From the NCBI RefSeq assembly GCF_937898925.1, contig NZ_CALDKF010000086.1, positions 1-42,116 of the forward strand: 42,116 nt of DNA. The letters are read 5' to 3'. Positions 14,014-22,509 of the stretch are shown here, one piece after another. Position 1 is the first letter of the stretch. Each line of letters opens with the position of its first letter. This DNA is from an uncultured Methanobrevibacter sp. GTDB taxonomy: Archaea; Methanobacteriota; Methanobacteria; Methanobacteriales; Methanobacteriaceae. The notes beneath the pieces were generated by a model. The model worked only from the letters and a program-made list of their open reading frames with translations, was not told the DNA's origin and did no database searches. The translations under genes were made by a program, and so were the position numbers.

Positions 14014-14931
14014 ATGATTCTAGTTCGTCGAGAACTTAAAGGGAAAGTATATACTGAACCCTTTTCAAAAGGGATTCTTTCACGTACACTTATACGTGCA
14101 GAATTAAATCCTAGCAAAGCTTATGAAATAGCTAATAAGATAGAATCAGACTTGATGGAAAATGATATTTCTTCAATTACCACTGATGATATAGTTAAAA
14201 GAATTGTAGATTTATTGGAGAAAGAAGACCCTTTATTTGCTGAAAACTATCTGAATTGGAGAAAGATACGAAAGACAGATGCACCATTGATAATTTTAAT
14301 TGGCGGTGTTTCCGGTATCGGAACTTCATCCATATCATATGAGATATCCAGAAAATTGGGTATTAAAGGCATGATGAACACTGATATGATTAGAGAAGTC
14401 ATGCGAAAGATTGTATCGAAGGAATTAAGTCCTGTGCTCCATGAATCATCATTTATGGCTCATGAAGCTTTAAGGGTGGCTCCTCCACCTGAATTCGATC
14501 GTGTTTTGGCAGGATTTAAAGATCATGTCACAAATGTAAGCGTTGGTGTGGAAGCTGTCATTGAAAGGGCATTGACTGAAGGAATAAGCATTATCATTGA
14601 AGGAGTCCATATAGTTCCTGGATTTATCCGTAAAGACCTGATGGAAAAGGATAATGTTTTAATGTTTGTATTAAGCCTTGAAGATGAGGAAATGCATAAA
14701 AGCAGACTTTATTCACGATGCAGTGACGGTTGGGCCCATAGGTCCCTGCAGAAGTATTTGGATAACTTTGAGGCAATCAGAAAGATCCAAAAGTACATTA
14801 AAGATCAAGGAAATAAGGAAAGAGTTCCTGTTGTTGAGAATATAGATAGAATTACAACTATAGATTTTATAATTAATTCAATCGCTGAAACATATGGAGG
14901 TTTGAATAATGTTAGAAAAGACAAAAGTTAA
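14014..14931 (+). CDS. pgk2: 2-phosphoglycerate kinase with ATP-cone domain
   Basis: 2-phosphoglycerate kinase makes 2,3-diphosphoglycerate from 2-phosphoglycerate and ATP, the first step to cyclic 2,3-diphosphoglycerate, a phosphate-storage and stabilising solute of Methanobacteriales. Residues 1-90 form an ATP-cone-like domain (VYTEPFSKGILSRTLIRAEL). The kinase domain follows: P-loop region LIGGVSGIGTSSISYEI, MNTDMIREVMR, GVEAVIERAL and IIIEGVHIVPGFI. The P-loop has Thr where the usual Lys stands. Length of 305 is normal. AAGGTGTGA gives the ribosome-binding site. It overlaps the CBS gene by 23 bases, so the two are cotranscribed. Confidence 0.88.
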   Translation: MILVRRELKGKVYTEPFSKGILSRTLIRAELNPSKAYEIANKIESDLMENDISSITTDDIVKRIVDLLEKEDPLFAENYLNWRKIRKTDAPLIILIGGVSGIGTSSISYEISRKLGIKGMMNTDMIREVMRKIVSKELSPVLHESSFMAHEALRVAPPPEFDRVLAGFKDHVTNVSVGVEAVIERALTEGISIIIEGVHIVPGFIRKDLMEKDNVLMFVLSLEDEEMHKSRLYSRCSDGWAHRSLQKYLDNFEAIRKIQKYIKDQGNKERVPVVENIDRITTIDFIINSIAETYGGLNNVRKDKS

Positions 14932-15310
14932 AGACTTAATGACAAAAGACGTTTTAACAGTTGAATGTGAAGAAGCAACTGTTTTCGCTTTTGAAAAGCT
15001 AATGAAGAATAAGATAAGTGCAATGCCTGTTGTTGACAATGGAAAAATGGTTGGTATCGTAACCGCTACAGATTTAGGGCATAACTTGATTTTAGACAAT
15101 TATCAATATGGTACCAAAGTGAAATCTGCTATGGTTAAGGATGTTGCATGCGTATCTTCTGAAGATACCATTAAAGATGCTGTTTCTGTCATGTTTGATA
15201 ATGCTCCTGGAGATAACATCATAAACCAGTTGCCTGTAGTTGACGATGGTGAGCTTGTAGGTATCATATCTGATGGAGATATTATTAAGATATTAAAAGA
15301 ATACTTGTAA
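14909..15310 (+). CDS. CBS-domain pair protein
   Basis: The 133-residue protein consists of two CBS motifs: KVKDLMTKDVLTV...MPVVDNGKMVGIVTATDL and VKSAMVKDVACV...LPVVDDGELVGIISDGDII. Two CBS motifs fold into a Bateman module that binds adenine nucleotides or S-adenosylmethionine and acts as an energy sensor. There is no attached catalytic domain. The ATG lies inside the end of the 2-phosphoglycerate kinase gene (TATGGAGG before it), so translation is probably coupled, and the module may regulate that enzyme; this is inference. Confidence 0.9.
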   Translation: MLEKTKVKDLMTKDVLTVECEEATVFAFEKLMKNKISAMPVVDNGKMVGIVTATDLGHNLILDNYQYGTKVKSAMVKDVACVSSEDTIKDAVSVMFDNAPGDNIINQLPVVDDGELVGIISDGDIIKILKEYL

Positions 15311-15528
15311 ATTTATTTTTTGTTCATTTCCTTATTTTAATTATATTTCCCTTTTCTTATCTTTAATCATATTTCTATTTTTATAATTTTATTTCATAAT
15401 TAATTTTATTTATTTAACCTATTTTAGCTTGTTTTTATCATTTTTTGTTCTATTTTAAAAAATACTCTTAGTTATCTTCTGTTTCTTGAAATAAGGCTAT
15501 TCTAATTGAAATGTTTTTGAATTAATAA

Positions 15529-15541
15529 ACTTTATATAAGA
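15529..15541 (+). promoter_or_regulatory. TATA promoter of SRP RNA
   Basis: ACTTTATATAAGA lies ~25-30 bases before the first bases of the SRP RNA. The spacing is as expected for archaeal transcription. Confidence 0.65.
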
Positions 15542-15562
15542 TTAATCTAATATATTATAATT

Positions 15563-15870
15563 GGCTAGACTGGAGGGTTAGGAGTCCTCTGTAAGCACAA
15601 ATCTCCTTTGGTGCAGTCGAAATAAAGGAGGCGGCATTTGGATTCAATCATGGCCTGTGAAGCTGATGTCGAAGCCTCGTCCTGCAGGATCAATGGTGTC
15701 AGGGATATTACTGGAGGGTAATATTTAATTGACTTTATTGTGGGAACGTGTCAGGCCTGGAAAGGAGCAGCTCTACCGCTTACAGCTGATGCTTGTAGAA
15801 CCGCGGGGTGGAGTTAGTTTTTCAGATAACCGTGTTTGATGAAGGGTGTCCACTCCTTTATGTGCCACTT
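15563..15870 (+). ncRNA. ffs: Signal recognition particle 7S RNA
   Basis: The G/C content jumps within an AT-rich spacer and no long ORF is present. Helix 8 of SRP RNA is recognisable: GTGTCAGGCCT, a GGAA tetraloop at 15759-15762, then AGGAGCAGC, with the asymmetric-loop bases typical of the SRP54 binding site. The 5' part holds CTCTGTAAGC, matching the UGUAA motif of the Alu domain. Length of about 300 is right for archaea. The RNA joins SRP19 and SRP54 to target membrane and secreted proteins. The ends are estimated from the TATA box and from a T-run after 15876; they could be off by about ten bases. Confidence 0.9.
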
Positions 15871-15935
15871 AAATGACTTTTTTTAATATTTTTAATCAAT
15901 TTTAATAAAGATAAAAATATCCAATTCTTAAAAAG

Positions 15936-15950
15936 AAAAAGTTTATATAA
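15936..15950 (+). promoter_or_regulatory. TATA promoter of tRNA-Ser
   Basis: AAAAAGTTTATATAA lies about 70 bases before the mature tRNA, allowing a leader to be removed by RNase P. Confidence 0.5.
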
Positions 15951-16017
15951 TAAGTAAATATAAAATAGTAATGTTGTATTTTATACACGTATTTTTAATT
16001 ACTTTTTTTAATATATA

Positions 16018-16101
16018 GTCGGGATGGCCCAGCCTGGTACGGCGTCGGACTGCTAATCCGATGATCAATAGATCACCGGGGTTCAAATCCCCGTCCCGGC
16101 G
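16018..16101 (+). tRNA. tRNA-Ser (anticodon GCT)
   Basis: An 84-base tRNA fold can be drawn by hand. The acceptor arms are GTCGGGA (16018-16024) and TCCCGGC (16094-16100) with one G-T pair; the discriminator base is G at 16101. The anticodon stem TCGGA/TCCGA encloses CTGCTAA, giving anticodon GCT at 16052-16054. A long variable arm (GATGATCAATAGATCACC region) is typical of serine tRNAs, and GGGGTTCAAATCCCC is the T arm. No intron and no encoded CCA are present. A T-run follows. Confidence 0.95.
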
Positions 16102-16239
16102 CTTTTTTAAACTATTTTTATTCTTAACTTTCTAATAGCTATTTTAATATAATTTTTTAAAAAAATAAGAGTTTTAACCGATTATTATTTATGCTTAATA
16201 ATCAATTAAAACTAAAGATTAATAATTTGATTGAGTAAT

Positions 16240-17865
16240 CTAAAAGCTTATGGAACAGAATTGGCCATATAACTTATAGCTTTTTGTATTCCAGTTTCTG
16301 ATTTTTCCTAAAGTGTTTCTTGGGCTTGTTGTATCTGCAACCACCCACTTTTTGTTTATATATAATTGAGTCCAGATATGACCGGAAACATAGCCGCTGG
16401 TAAACTTGCAGCCTCCTCCCTTGACATATCTTGCAGGAATTCCGGAAGCTCTTGACAATGCAATCAATAGATGGCTTTGGTCAACGCAATTTCCCTTTTT
16501 TGCCTTGAGAGTCTTTACAGCTCCTCTCAATGTGTTTCGATATTTTTTATACTGGATATTGTCACGAACCCAATTGAATAGCTTTTTACCCTTCTCATAA
16601 TCTGTTTTGAGTTTGGAAGTAAGTGTTTTTGCCAAATCCTGAATATCCTTATTCTTAACTTGGCAGTTTTTAGTGCTTGAAAGGTATTTCCTTAAAGCTT
16701 CACTGATGGTGGTCTTGCTTGAGCTTACTGACTTGGTAGCAGTCTTTGAAACACTTGCTTTAGTTTTGCTTGCCTTATTAGTGCTTGCTGTGGTTTTCTT
16801 TGTAGTTGCCTTTGTTGTCTTTGTTGCATTCTTGGCAGAAACCTTAACATTCACAGTTGATTTTCCATTTATGTCCACATTGATTTTGCTGGTATTAAGA
16901 TTAATGTTAGCCTCATCAGATTTAGTTAAATCCAATAGGTATTTGCTAGGATCCAGCCTATCTAAAATATTATTCAATATATTATGGATATTACTCAGTG
17001 CCATTTCAGCTAAGCTTTCCTCTTTAACAGATCTATCCTCATTATTGGAGGGCTCATTTGAAGTGTTTTTTGTTTTATTTGTCGCTTTAGTTTTATTGCT
17101 CTTTACAGTATTGGATGTAGTTTTATTTGTTGTTTTATTGCTTGGCTTTGCACTGGAATTTACAGTGGATTTGGCATTCTTTTTTATCTTAGAATTGATC
17201 TTATCCAAATCCAAATCATCAAGCTTTATTGAATTAGGCAATCTATTGTTTTTATTGAAGAAATCCAAGCATTTGCTGTATGAAAGAATCAACTGGTTAT
17301 ATGGGATATTTCCCTTAGATGATGAAACCCAATTAGGAGCTCTTTTGTTCTTATCAATGAATTTTCTGGTTTTGCTGGCTATCTTAACATATTCCGTCTT
17401 ATTCAAGGTTCCTTTTACAGATTTTGAATTTGTGTTGCTGTACTTCTTAACTAAATTCTTCTTAATCACAATCTTTGAATTTGAGTTGTTTTCAACTGCC
17501 TTTGTCATCAGATACAAATATTCCGTATTTGAATAGTTCCTATTGCTGATTTTAACTTTAGGGAATTTCCCATTCTTCTCCACATAGTTCATAAAGCTTG
17601 TAGATGTCTTTGCCAATGTCTTCTTGTTCACTGTTGTTGTATTTGCTTTTGTTTTGCTTGTGCTTGTTTTAGTTGTGCTTGTCTTATTAGTGCTTTTTGT
17701 CTTTGCTTTAGAGGCAATATTTACAGCAGCCTTGTTGCTTGAAGAATTGGATTTAAGGATATTCTTATCCACATCATTAGAATTATTCACGCTTTGAGCG
17801 CTTATGCTGCTTATGCTGAAAAACAGCACTACCAATAAAGCTAAAATAATCATTTTAGTTCTAAT
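16240..17865 (-). CDS. Surface protein: pseudomurein-binding repeats plus transglutaminase-like domain
   Basis: A signal peptide (MIILALLVVLFFSISSISAQ) opens the protein. A Lys/Thr/Ser-rich linker, about three pseudomurein-binding-type repeats (EKNGKFPKV, FIDKNKRAPNWV, FFNKNNRLPNSI; about 90-230), another Thr/Lys-rich linker, and a C-terminal transglutaminase-like domain follow. The catalytic triad is visible as C456 (KGNCVDQ), H492 (SGHIW) and D507 (VADTT), counting from the ATG at 17853. The domain mix is that of pseudomurein endoisopeptidases (PeiW/PeiP type), so cell-wall remodelling is likely. The ATG is 17 bases from GAGGTG; ATT at 17865-17863 is 5 bases from it and would give a positive RTK head, so I take ATT as start. 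Related to the protein at 23440. Confidence 0.85.
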   Translation of the reverse strand: MRTKMIILALLVVLFFSISSISAQSVNNSNDVDKNILKSNSSSNKAAVNIASKAKTKSTNKTSTTKTSTSKTKANTTTVNKKTLAKTSTSFMNYVEKNGKFPKVKISNRNYSNTEYLYLMTKAVENNSNSKIVIKKNLVKKYSNTNSKSVKGTLNKTEYVKIASKTRKFIDKNKRAPNWVSSSKGNIPYNQLILSYSKCLDFFNKNNRLPNSIKLDDLDLDKINSKIKKNAKSTVNSSAKPSNKTTNKTTSNTVKSNKTKATNKTKNTSNEPSNNEDRSVKEESLAEMALSNIHNILNNILDRLDPSKYLLDLTKSDEANINLNTSKINVDINGKSTVNVKVSAKNATKTTKATTKKTTASTNKASKTKASVSKTATKSVSSSKTTISEALRKYLSSTKNCQVKNKDIQDLAKTLTSKLKTDYEKGKKLFNWVRDNIQYKKYRNTLRGAVKTLKAKKGNCVDQSHLLIALSRASGIPARYVKGGGCKFTSGYVSGHIWTQLYINKKWVVADTTSPRNTLGKIRNWNTKSYKLYGQFCSISF

Positions 17866-17876
17866 GCTAACACCTC
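17863..17876 (-). promoter_or_regulatory. RBS GAGGTG with ATT start
   Basis: On the minus strand GAGGTG (17876-17871) is followed by TTAGC and then ATT (17865-17863) in frame with the surface protein. The nearest ATG is 12 bases further. The other surface gene shows the same GAGGTG, 5 bases, ATT order. Confidence 0.5.
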
Positions 17877-18225
17877 ATTTTTATTTATTCTCCTCCTTTT
17901 ATTTTTTAAACTATCCTTAAAATTGTTATTTTTTATTTTAAAGATTAGTTAATTCATATTTTAACTTTTTAATTTAAATATATTTTCTAATTGTGCTTTT
18001 GTGTAAAATCACACTTTTGTTTCCATAAAAAAGCTTATATATTACTTATATCTTGAAATAAATATTAAAATGAGATTAAGATTTATATTCTGCTTATTAA
18101 ATTGATTTTATTTCGTAAATTTCATATCAAAATTTAAGTTTAATCATAGTAAAATTTATTATATTCGTATAAACAAACTTTATATTGATTTTAATAAAAA
18201 CAAGTATTTTAAAAAGGACTAAAGC
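17877..18225. other. Divergent promoter spacer
   Basis: This AT-rich spacer separates the minus-strand surface gene from the plus-strand radical SAM gene. AAAAAAGCTTATATATTACTTATATC at about 18026-18052 holds a TATA-like box, and AAACTTTATATTGATTTT at 18176-18193 is the likely promoter of the radical SAM gene. No ORF or repeat is evident. Confidence 0.45.
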
Positions 18226-19995
18226 ATGTTTAAGGAAAAGAATATAATTATAAAGAATCCACTTAAGGCAGACATACGTTTTGGATTGGTTTATCCAAAT
18301 GTTTACAAGACTGCAATGAGTTCCTTAGGTTACCAGATCATTTATAATTATATCAATGAAAGGGAGGATACATACTCTGAAAGAATCATTTATCCTTCCA
18401 CAAGAAGTTTGGAGACCAACAGTCCATTGTCTGACTTTGACATTGTTTCATTTTCCCTTCAATATGAACAGGACTATTTCCATGTGCTGGAGATGTTGAG
18501 GGAAGCTGACATCCCACTTAGAAGGGAAGACAGAACATCAGATGATCCCTTAATCATTGCTGGAGGTCCTTGCGCTAGTGCTAATCCATTGCCTTTATCT
18601 GACTTTATAGACATTTTTGTTGTTGGGGAAGCGGAAGCTGTAATGTATGACTTTTTGGATTTGTATTCCTCATTAAAGCTATCTAAAAAGAGTAAAAAGA
18701 GTAAAAATAATAAAATCAATGAAAATGAAGATGGCATTGATGATAAAATGGATTTGGCTCCATTTTTAGACATTGAAGGTTTATACATATCTGAATTCAA
18801 CAATGAAACAAATATAGTGCTGTCAGAGGATATGGAAAGCATTTATCATCTGACTTGTCCAATCGTTACAGAAACCGATGATAAGGATTTCATTCCTGCA
18901 TTTTCAAATTCAATTCTATTGAATGTTTCAAGGGCATGTACAAGAGGATGCAGGTTCTGCATGTCCAGTTATATGTATAGGCCTCTTAGGGAAACCAATT
19001 TGAATGATCTCTTTTCAATTGCAGAGGAAGCTAGAGAAAACACTGGCTTGAATAAGATATCATTGATTGGTGCAGCTGTATCCGATTACTCACGGATAAA
19101 TGACTTGACAGAAGGATTGAAGGAAAGGGGATTTCAGGTATCAACCCCCTCTATGAGAATTGAATCAATCACAAGGGAAACCTTGACTGCACTTAAGTCA
19201 AGTGGATTGAAGACATTGACAATAGCTCCTGAATCAATTTATTCCCTAAGGCGCAGAATCAATAAGGACATCAAGGATGAGGAAGTCCTAAGGGTAATAA
19301 GTGATGCTGTTGAACTAGGTTTTAATATTAAATTGTATTTTTTAATCGGTTTGCCCTATGAGTCTGAAGACGATATTGAAGAACTTTCAAATATGATGAA
19401 GCAAATTGATTCCATGAAGTATAATATTGATTTAAATTCAACATCTTCAATTAAATTAAACGACAATTCAATTAAATCAATACCTAATTCGTCTTCTGAA
19501 AATGATGCTGTTTCAAGTGCTTCAAAATCTAAAAAATCAAGGAAAAAGGATAAAAAATCCAAGTCTAAGAAAAAGGCTAAGGTTTCAATTAGCTTTAGTG
19601 TAAACCCTGTAATTCCAAAGCCACATACCCCTCTTCAGTGGGAAAGCTATGACATGAAGGAAATCAAGTCAAAGATAAGATATCTCAAGAAGAATCTTAA
19701 GGGTTTGAACATTAAGTTTGATAGTGCCAAGATGGGACTTATACAATATGTGCTGTCTTGTGGAGACAAGGATATCGGAAACCTTATCGAAAGGGCATTG
19801 AATGAGAAGATCAGCATTAGAGAGTGGGGTGAAAATGCTCCAAGTTATGATTTGGAAGATGAATTGCCTTGGGATTCAATCAATGTAAGCGTTAGCAAGG
19901 AGTTCTTGAAGTCAGAATATGAAAAGATTAGGACTGGTGAACAGACTCCCTGGTGTGAAGAGGGAATATGTTACAATTGCGGAGCTTGCAATTAA
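18226..19995 (+). CDS. Radical SAM protein with B12-binding-like N-terminus
   Basis: The N-terminal ~120 residues (GLVYPNVYKTAMSSLGYQII, DIVSFSLQYEQDYFHVLEML, IAGGPCASANPLPL) resemble the cobalamin-binding-like domain of TIGR03960-type proteins. The radical SAM core carries the CxxxCxxC motif (ACTRGCRFCMSS) and later IAPESIYSLRRRINKDI and FLIGLPYESEDDIEEL. The end has another cysteine set, WCEEGICYNCGACN. It should bind a [4Fe-4S] cluster and cleave S-adenosylmethionine; substrate unknown. Two Lys/Ser/Asn-rich insertions, near residues 146-180 and 405-450, break the family pattern and look like flexible loops. At 589 residues it is longer than usual by about those inserts. It appears to be transcribed alone. 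Confidence 0.82.
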   Translation: MFKEKNIIIKNPLKADIRFGLVYPNVYKTAMSSLGYQIIYNYINEREDTYSERIIYPSTRSLETNSPLSDFDIVSFSLQYEQDYFHVLEMLREADIPLRREDRTSDDPLIIAGGPCASANPLPLSDFIDIFVVGEAEAVMYDFLDLYSSLKLSKKSKKSKNNKINENEDGIDDKMDLAPFLDIEGLYISEFNNETNIVLSEDMESIYHLTCPIVTETDDKDFIPAFSNSILLNVSRACTRGCRFCMSSYMYRPLRETNLNDLFSIAEEARENTGLNKISLIGAAVSDYSRINDLTEGLKERGFQVSTPSMRIESITRETLTALKSSGLKTLTIAPESIYSLRRRINKDIKDEEVLRVISDAVELGFNIKLYFLIGLPYESEDDIEELSNMMKQIDSMKYNIDLNSTSSIKLNDNSIKSIPNSSSENDAVSSASKSKKSRKKDKKSKSKKKAKVSISFSVNPVIPKPHTPLQWESYDMKEIKSKIRYLKKNLKGLNIKFDSAKMGLIQYVLSCGDKDIGNLIERALNEKISIREWGENAPSYDLEDELPWDSINVSVSKEFLKSEYEKIRTGEQTPWCEEGICYNCGACN

Positions 19996-20151
19996 AAATA
20001 TATAAAATATTAATTCCAATATATTAATGTATAAATTTATTATTTTTTAATAATCAATTTTATAATCAATTTAAAATTTAATTTTCAATAATCAATTTCA
20101 AATTCGATTAAATTATCTTATTAATTGTTATTTTTTATTAAAGGTGTTATT

Positions 20152-21267
20152 ATGTTAAATCCTGCAAAAAGAGTTGAAGAAATAGAATTATCTCTAATTA
20201 GAAAGATGTTTGAAGTCACTAATCCTGATGCAGTAAATCTAGGAATCGGAGAACCTGACTTTGATGTTCCTCAAAATATCAAGGATGCAATGAAAAGAGC
20301 TATTGATGAAGGATACACCAAATACACTTCAAACAAAGGATTGATTGAACTTAGAGAAGCTATTGTAGATAAGCTTGCTAAGGACAACAATATAAAGGCT
20401 GATGCTGAAAACGTTATAGTAACTTGCGGTGCAAGTGAATCATTATACACTGCTGCACAGGCTTTGTTTGAAAAAGGAGATAATGTGCTTGTTCCAAATC
20501 CTGGATTCCTGTCATATTACACTTGTGTGCAATTGGCTGAAGCTAATGTGGTTGAACTTACCACTCCAATGGAAAATGAATTCAAGATGAAAGTGGAAGA
20601 CGTTCAGGAAAAGATTGACAAGAACACAAAAGGATTGATCATCAACTCACCTTCAAATCCAACTGGTGCAGTAATGGATAAGGAGGATATCAAGGGAATT
20701 GCAGACTTGGCAACAGACCATGACTTTTATATCATTTCAGATGAAATATATGAAAAGATTATTTATGGAACCAAAAACCACTCTCCTGCGGAATACTGTG
20801 ACAATGTAATAACCATTAATGGATTTTCCAAAACCTATGCAATGACAGGCCTTAGAGTAGGCTATATGGTTGCAAATGATGAAGTGACTGAAAACATGCT
20901 TAAGGTTCACCAATACTGTACTGCAAATGCACCTTCTGTTTCTCAAGTTGGAGCTATTGAAGCTCTTACTGGACCACAAGACTCTGTAAAAAATATGGTG
21001 TCTGAGTTTTCAAGAAGAAGAGACTTGATAGTTTCAAGCTTAAACGATATGGGATATGAAACAGTGGACTGCAAAGGTGCATTCTATGTTTTCCCTAAAG
21101 TTGATAGGCCTATGGAATTTGTAAAGGCTGCTGCAGAAGCTGGAGTCATCTCAGTTCCAGGATCTCCATTTGGAAGCTTAGGAGAAGAGCATGTAAGAAT
21201 GTCCTATGCTAATTCATATGAAAACATTGAAAAGGCAATGGATATCTTAAAGGATTTGGATTATTAG
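20152..21267 (+). CDS. Class I/II pyridoxal-phosphate aminotransferase
   Basis: The 371-residue protein matches aspartate/aromatic aminotransferases: NLGIGEPDFDVPQNI at the start, YTSNKGLIELREAI, CGASESLYTAAQAL, INSPSNPTGAVMD, the PLP-Asp region ISDEIYEKIIYG, the Schiff-base Lys in NGFSKTYAMTGLRVGY, and the carboxylate-binding Arg in EEHVRMSYA. It transfers an amino group between an amino acid and a 2-oxo acid in the cytoplasm; the substrate could be aspartate, alanine or an aromatic acid. ATG 20152 follows AAAGGTG and matches the family start; the frame upstream has only a TTG with no site. Confidence 0.9.
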   Translation: MLNPAKRVEEIELSLIRKMFEVTNPDAVNLGIGEPDFDVPQNIKDAMKRAIDEGYTKYTSNKGLIELREAIVDKLAKDNNIKADAENVIVTCGASESLYTAAQALFEKGDNVLVPNPGFLSYYTCVQLAEANVVELTTPMENEFKMKVEDVQEKIDKNTKGLIINSPSNPTGAVMDKEDIKGIADLATDHDFYIISDEIYEKIIYGTKNHSPAEYCDNVITINGFSKTYAMTGLRVGYMVANDEVTENMLKVHQYCTANAPSVSQVGAIEALTGPQDSVKNMVSEFSRRRDLIVSSLNDMGYETVDCKGAFYVFPKVDRPMEFVKAAAEAGVISVPGSPFGSLGEEHVRMSYANSYENIEKAMDILKDLDY

Positions 21268-21591
21268 ATTTTAATCCATTTAATTTTATTTTCAATTTTG
21301 CTTTAAATTTTTATTTAAATTTTATTTTAAGAGATTTTTATAATTAAAAATCTTTTATTTTTTGCATTTTTTTCAACTTTTTTTAATAAGAATTATATAT
21401 TAAAACTTACAGAATATTAAGTGGTAATAAAAATATTAAATTTTGTATTACATAATGGATTTTTTTATAAGATTATTATTATTTTTAAACTAAATCAATC
21501 AGTAAAATATAAATTAATAAATGGATAAATGGTAATTTGATAACAAGATTAAGTATTGAATATTTATTTAATCAATCAATGAACATAAAGA
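21268..21591. other. AT-rich spacer before the CDF gene
   Basis: T-rich tracts just after the aminotransferase stop could end its transcript. AAGAATTATATATTAAAAC near 21388 is a possible TATA box. I see no ORF, RNA fold or repeat. Confidence 0.4.
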
Positions 21592-22509
21592 ATGGATAAT
21601 ATGAAAAAAGAGGATAGGGAAAGGTTAGGAAAAAGGGCAGCTTATGTGGCTATTTTAGGAAATATTTTCCTGACTGTTTTCAACATCGCTGTAGGGATAA
21701 TGTCCGGAAGTTATGCGCTTATATCTGAAGGGGCCCATACAATATCTGATATAGTTACCTCAGTAATAGCTTATGTTGGATTCAAGATAGGCAGCAAGCC
21801 TGCAGATGCTGAGCATCCATTAGGTCATGGAAGGGCTGAAGCAATTGCAGGATTGGTTATTGTAGTATTCTTGGCAATCATTGCTTACGAAATCATTACT
21901 GGTGCCCTATATAGATTGTTCTTTGGAGGTACACTTGCGATTCCAGAACCTATAGCTATTGTCATGGCGATTACTGGTGTTATTGTAAATTTTGCAATGA
22001 GTCAGTATATCATTAAATTGGGACAAATGGCAAACAGTCCTGCACTTGTTGCTGATGGAAAGCATCAAAGAGTTGATATAATGTCATCACTTGCAATATT
22101 GTTCGGTATCCTCATTGCCCAATATGGTTACCCTCGTTTGGACCCATTGATTGCATTGGTAATCGGTTTATTGATTGTTAAAACAGCAGTTGAGGTTGTC
22201 CGTGAGAACCTAGATAACATCATGGGGAAGGTTCCATCTCAAGATTTGGTTGATAAGATCATAGAGGTTTCCAATTCCGTTGACAAGGTTTGCGGTACAC
22301 ATGATGTAAGGGTGAACTATTTAGGTTCATATGCTACAGTCACTTTGCACATTGAGCTTCCGCCGGAAATGAGTTTAGATGAATCCCATAAGATTGTTCA
22401 TTTGGTTCAGAATAAGATTTTGGAGGATATAGATCTTATTCATGGAGTAACTGCTCATGCATGTCCATTCGGTTTGGAATATGACCATGATCAACAACTT
22501 GATGAATGA
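21592..22509 (+). CDS. Cation diffusion facilitator (CDF) metal transporter
   Basis: CDF proteins export Zn2+, Mn2+, Fe2+ or similar ions in exchange for protons. The 305-residue product has six membrane helices between ~15 and 200 and the metal-site motifs SEGAHTISDIV in helix 2 and ADGKHQRVDIMSS in helix 5, each with HxxxD, where zinc transporters often have DxxxD or HxxxD. The C-terminal ~85 residues form the cytoplasmic metal-sensing domain (HDVRVNYLGSYATVTLHIELP). Two ATG codons (21592, 21601) are possible. Metal choice is not clear; HxxxD would fit zinc. Family certainty is high. Confidence 0.93.
   Translation: MDNMKKEDRERLGKRAAYVAILGNIFLTVFNIAVGIMSGSYALISEGAHTISDIVTSVIAYVGFKIGSKPADAEHPLGHGRAEAIAGLVIVVFLAIIAYEIITGALYRLFFGGTLAIPEPIAIVMAITGVIVNFAMSQYIIKLGQMANSPALVADGKHQRVDIMSSLAILFGILIAQYGYPRLDPLIALVIGLLIVKTAVEVVRENLDNIMGKVPSQDLVDKIIEVSNSVDKVCGTHDVRVNYLGSYATVTLHIELPPEMSLDESHKIVHLVQNKILEDIDLIHGVTAHACPFGLEYDHDQQLDE

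Noticed and set aside
15563..15870. GC-richer spacer considered as riboswitch or RNase P RNA
   Set aside because: The GGAA tetraloop with CAGGCCT/AGGAGCAGC and the UGUAA motif identify SRP RNA; no downstream gene would be controlled.
16673..17536. 287-codon plus-strand frame with many hydrophobic residues
   Set aside because: It is antisense to the Lys/Thr-rich linker of the surface protein; the opposite strand has the signal peptide, repeats and catalytic triad.
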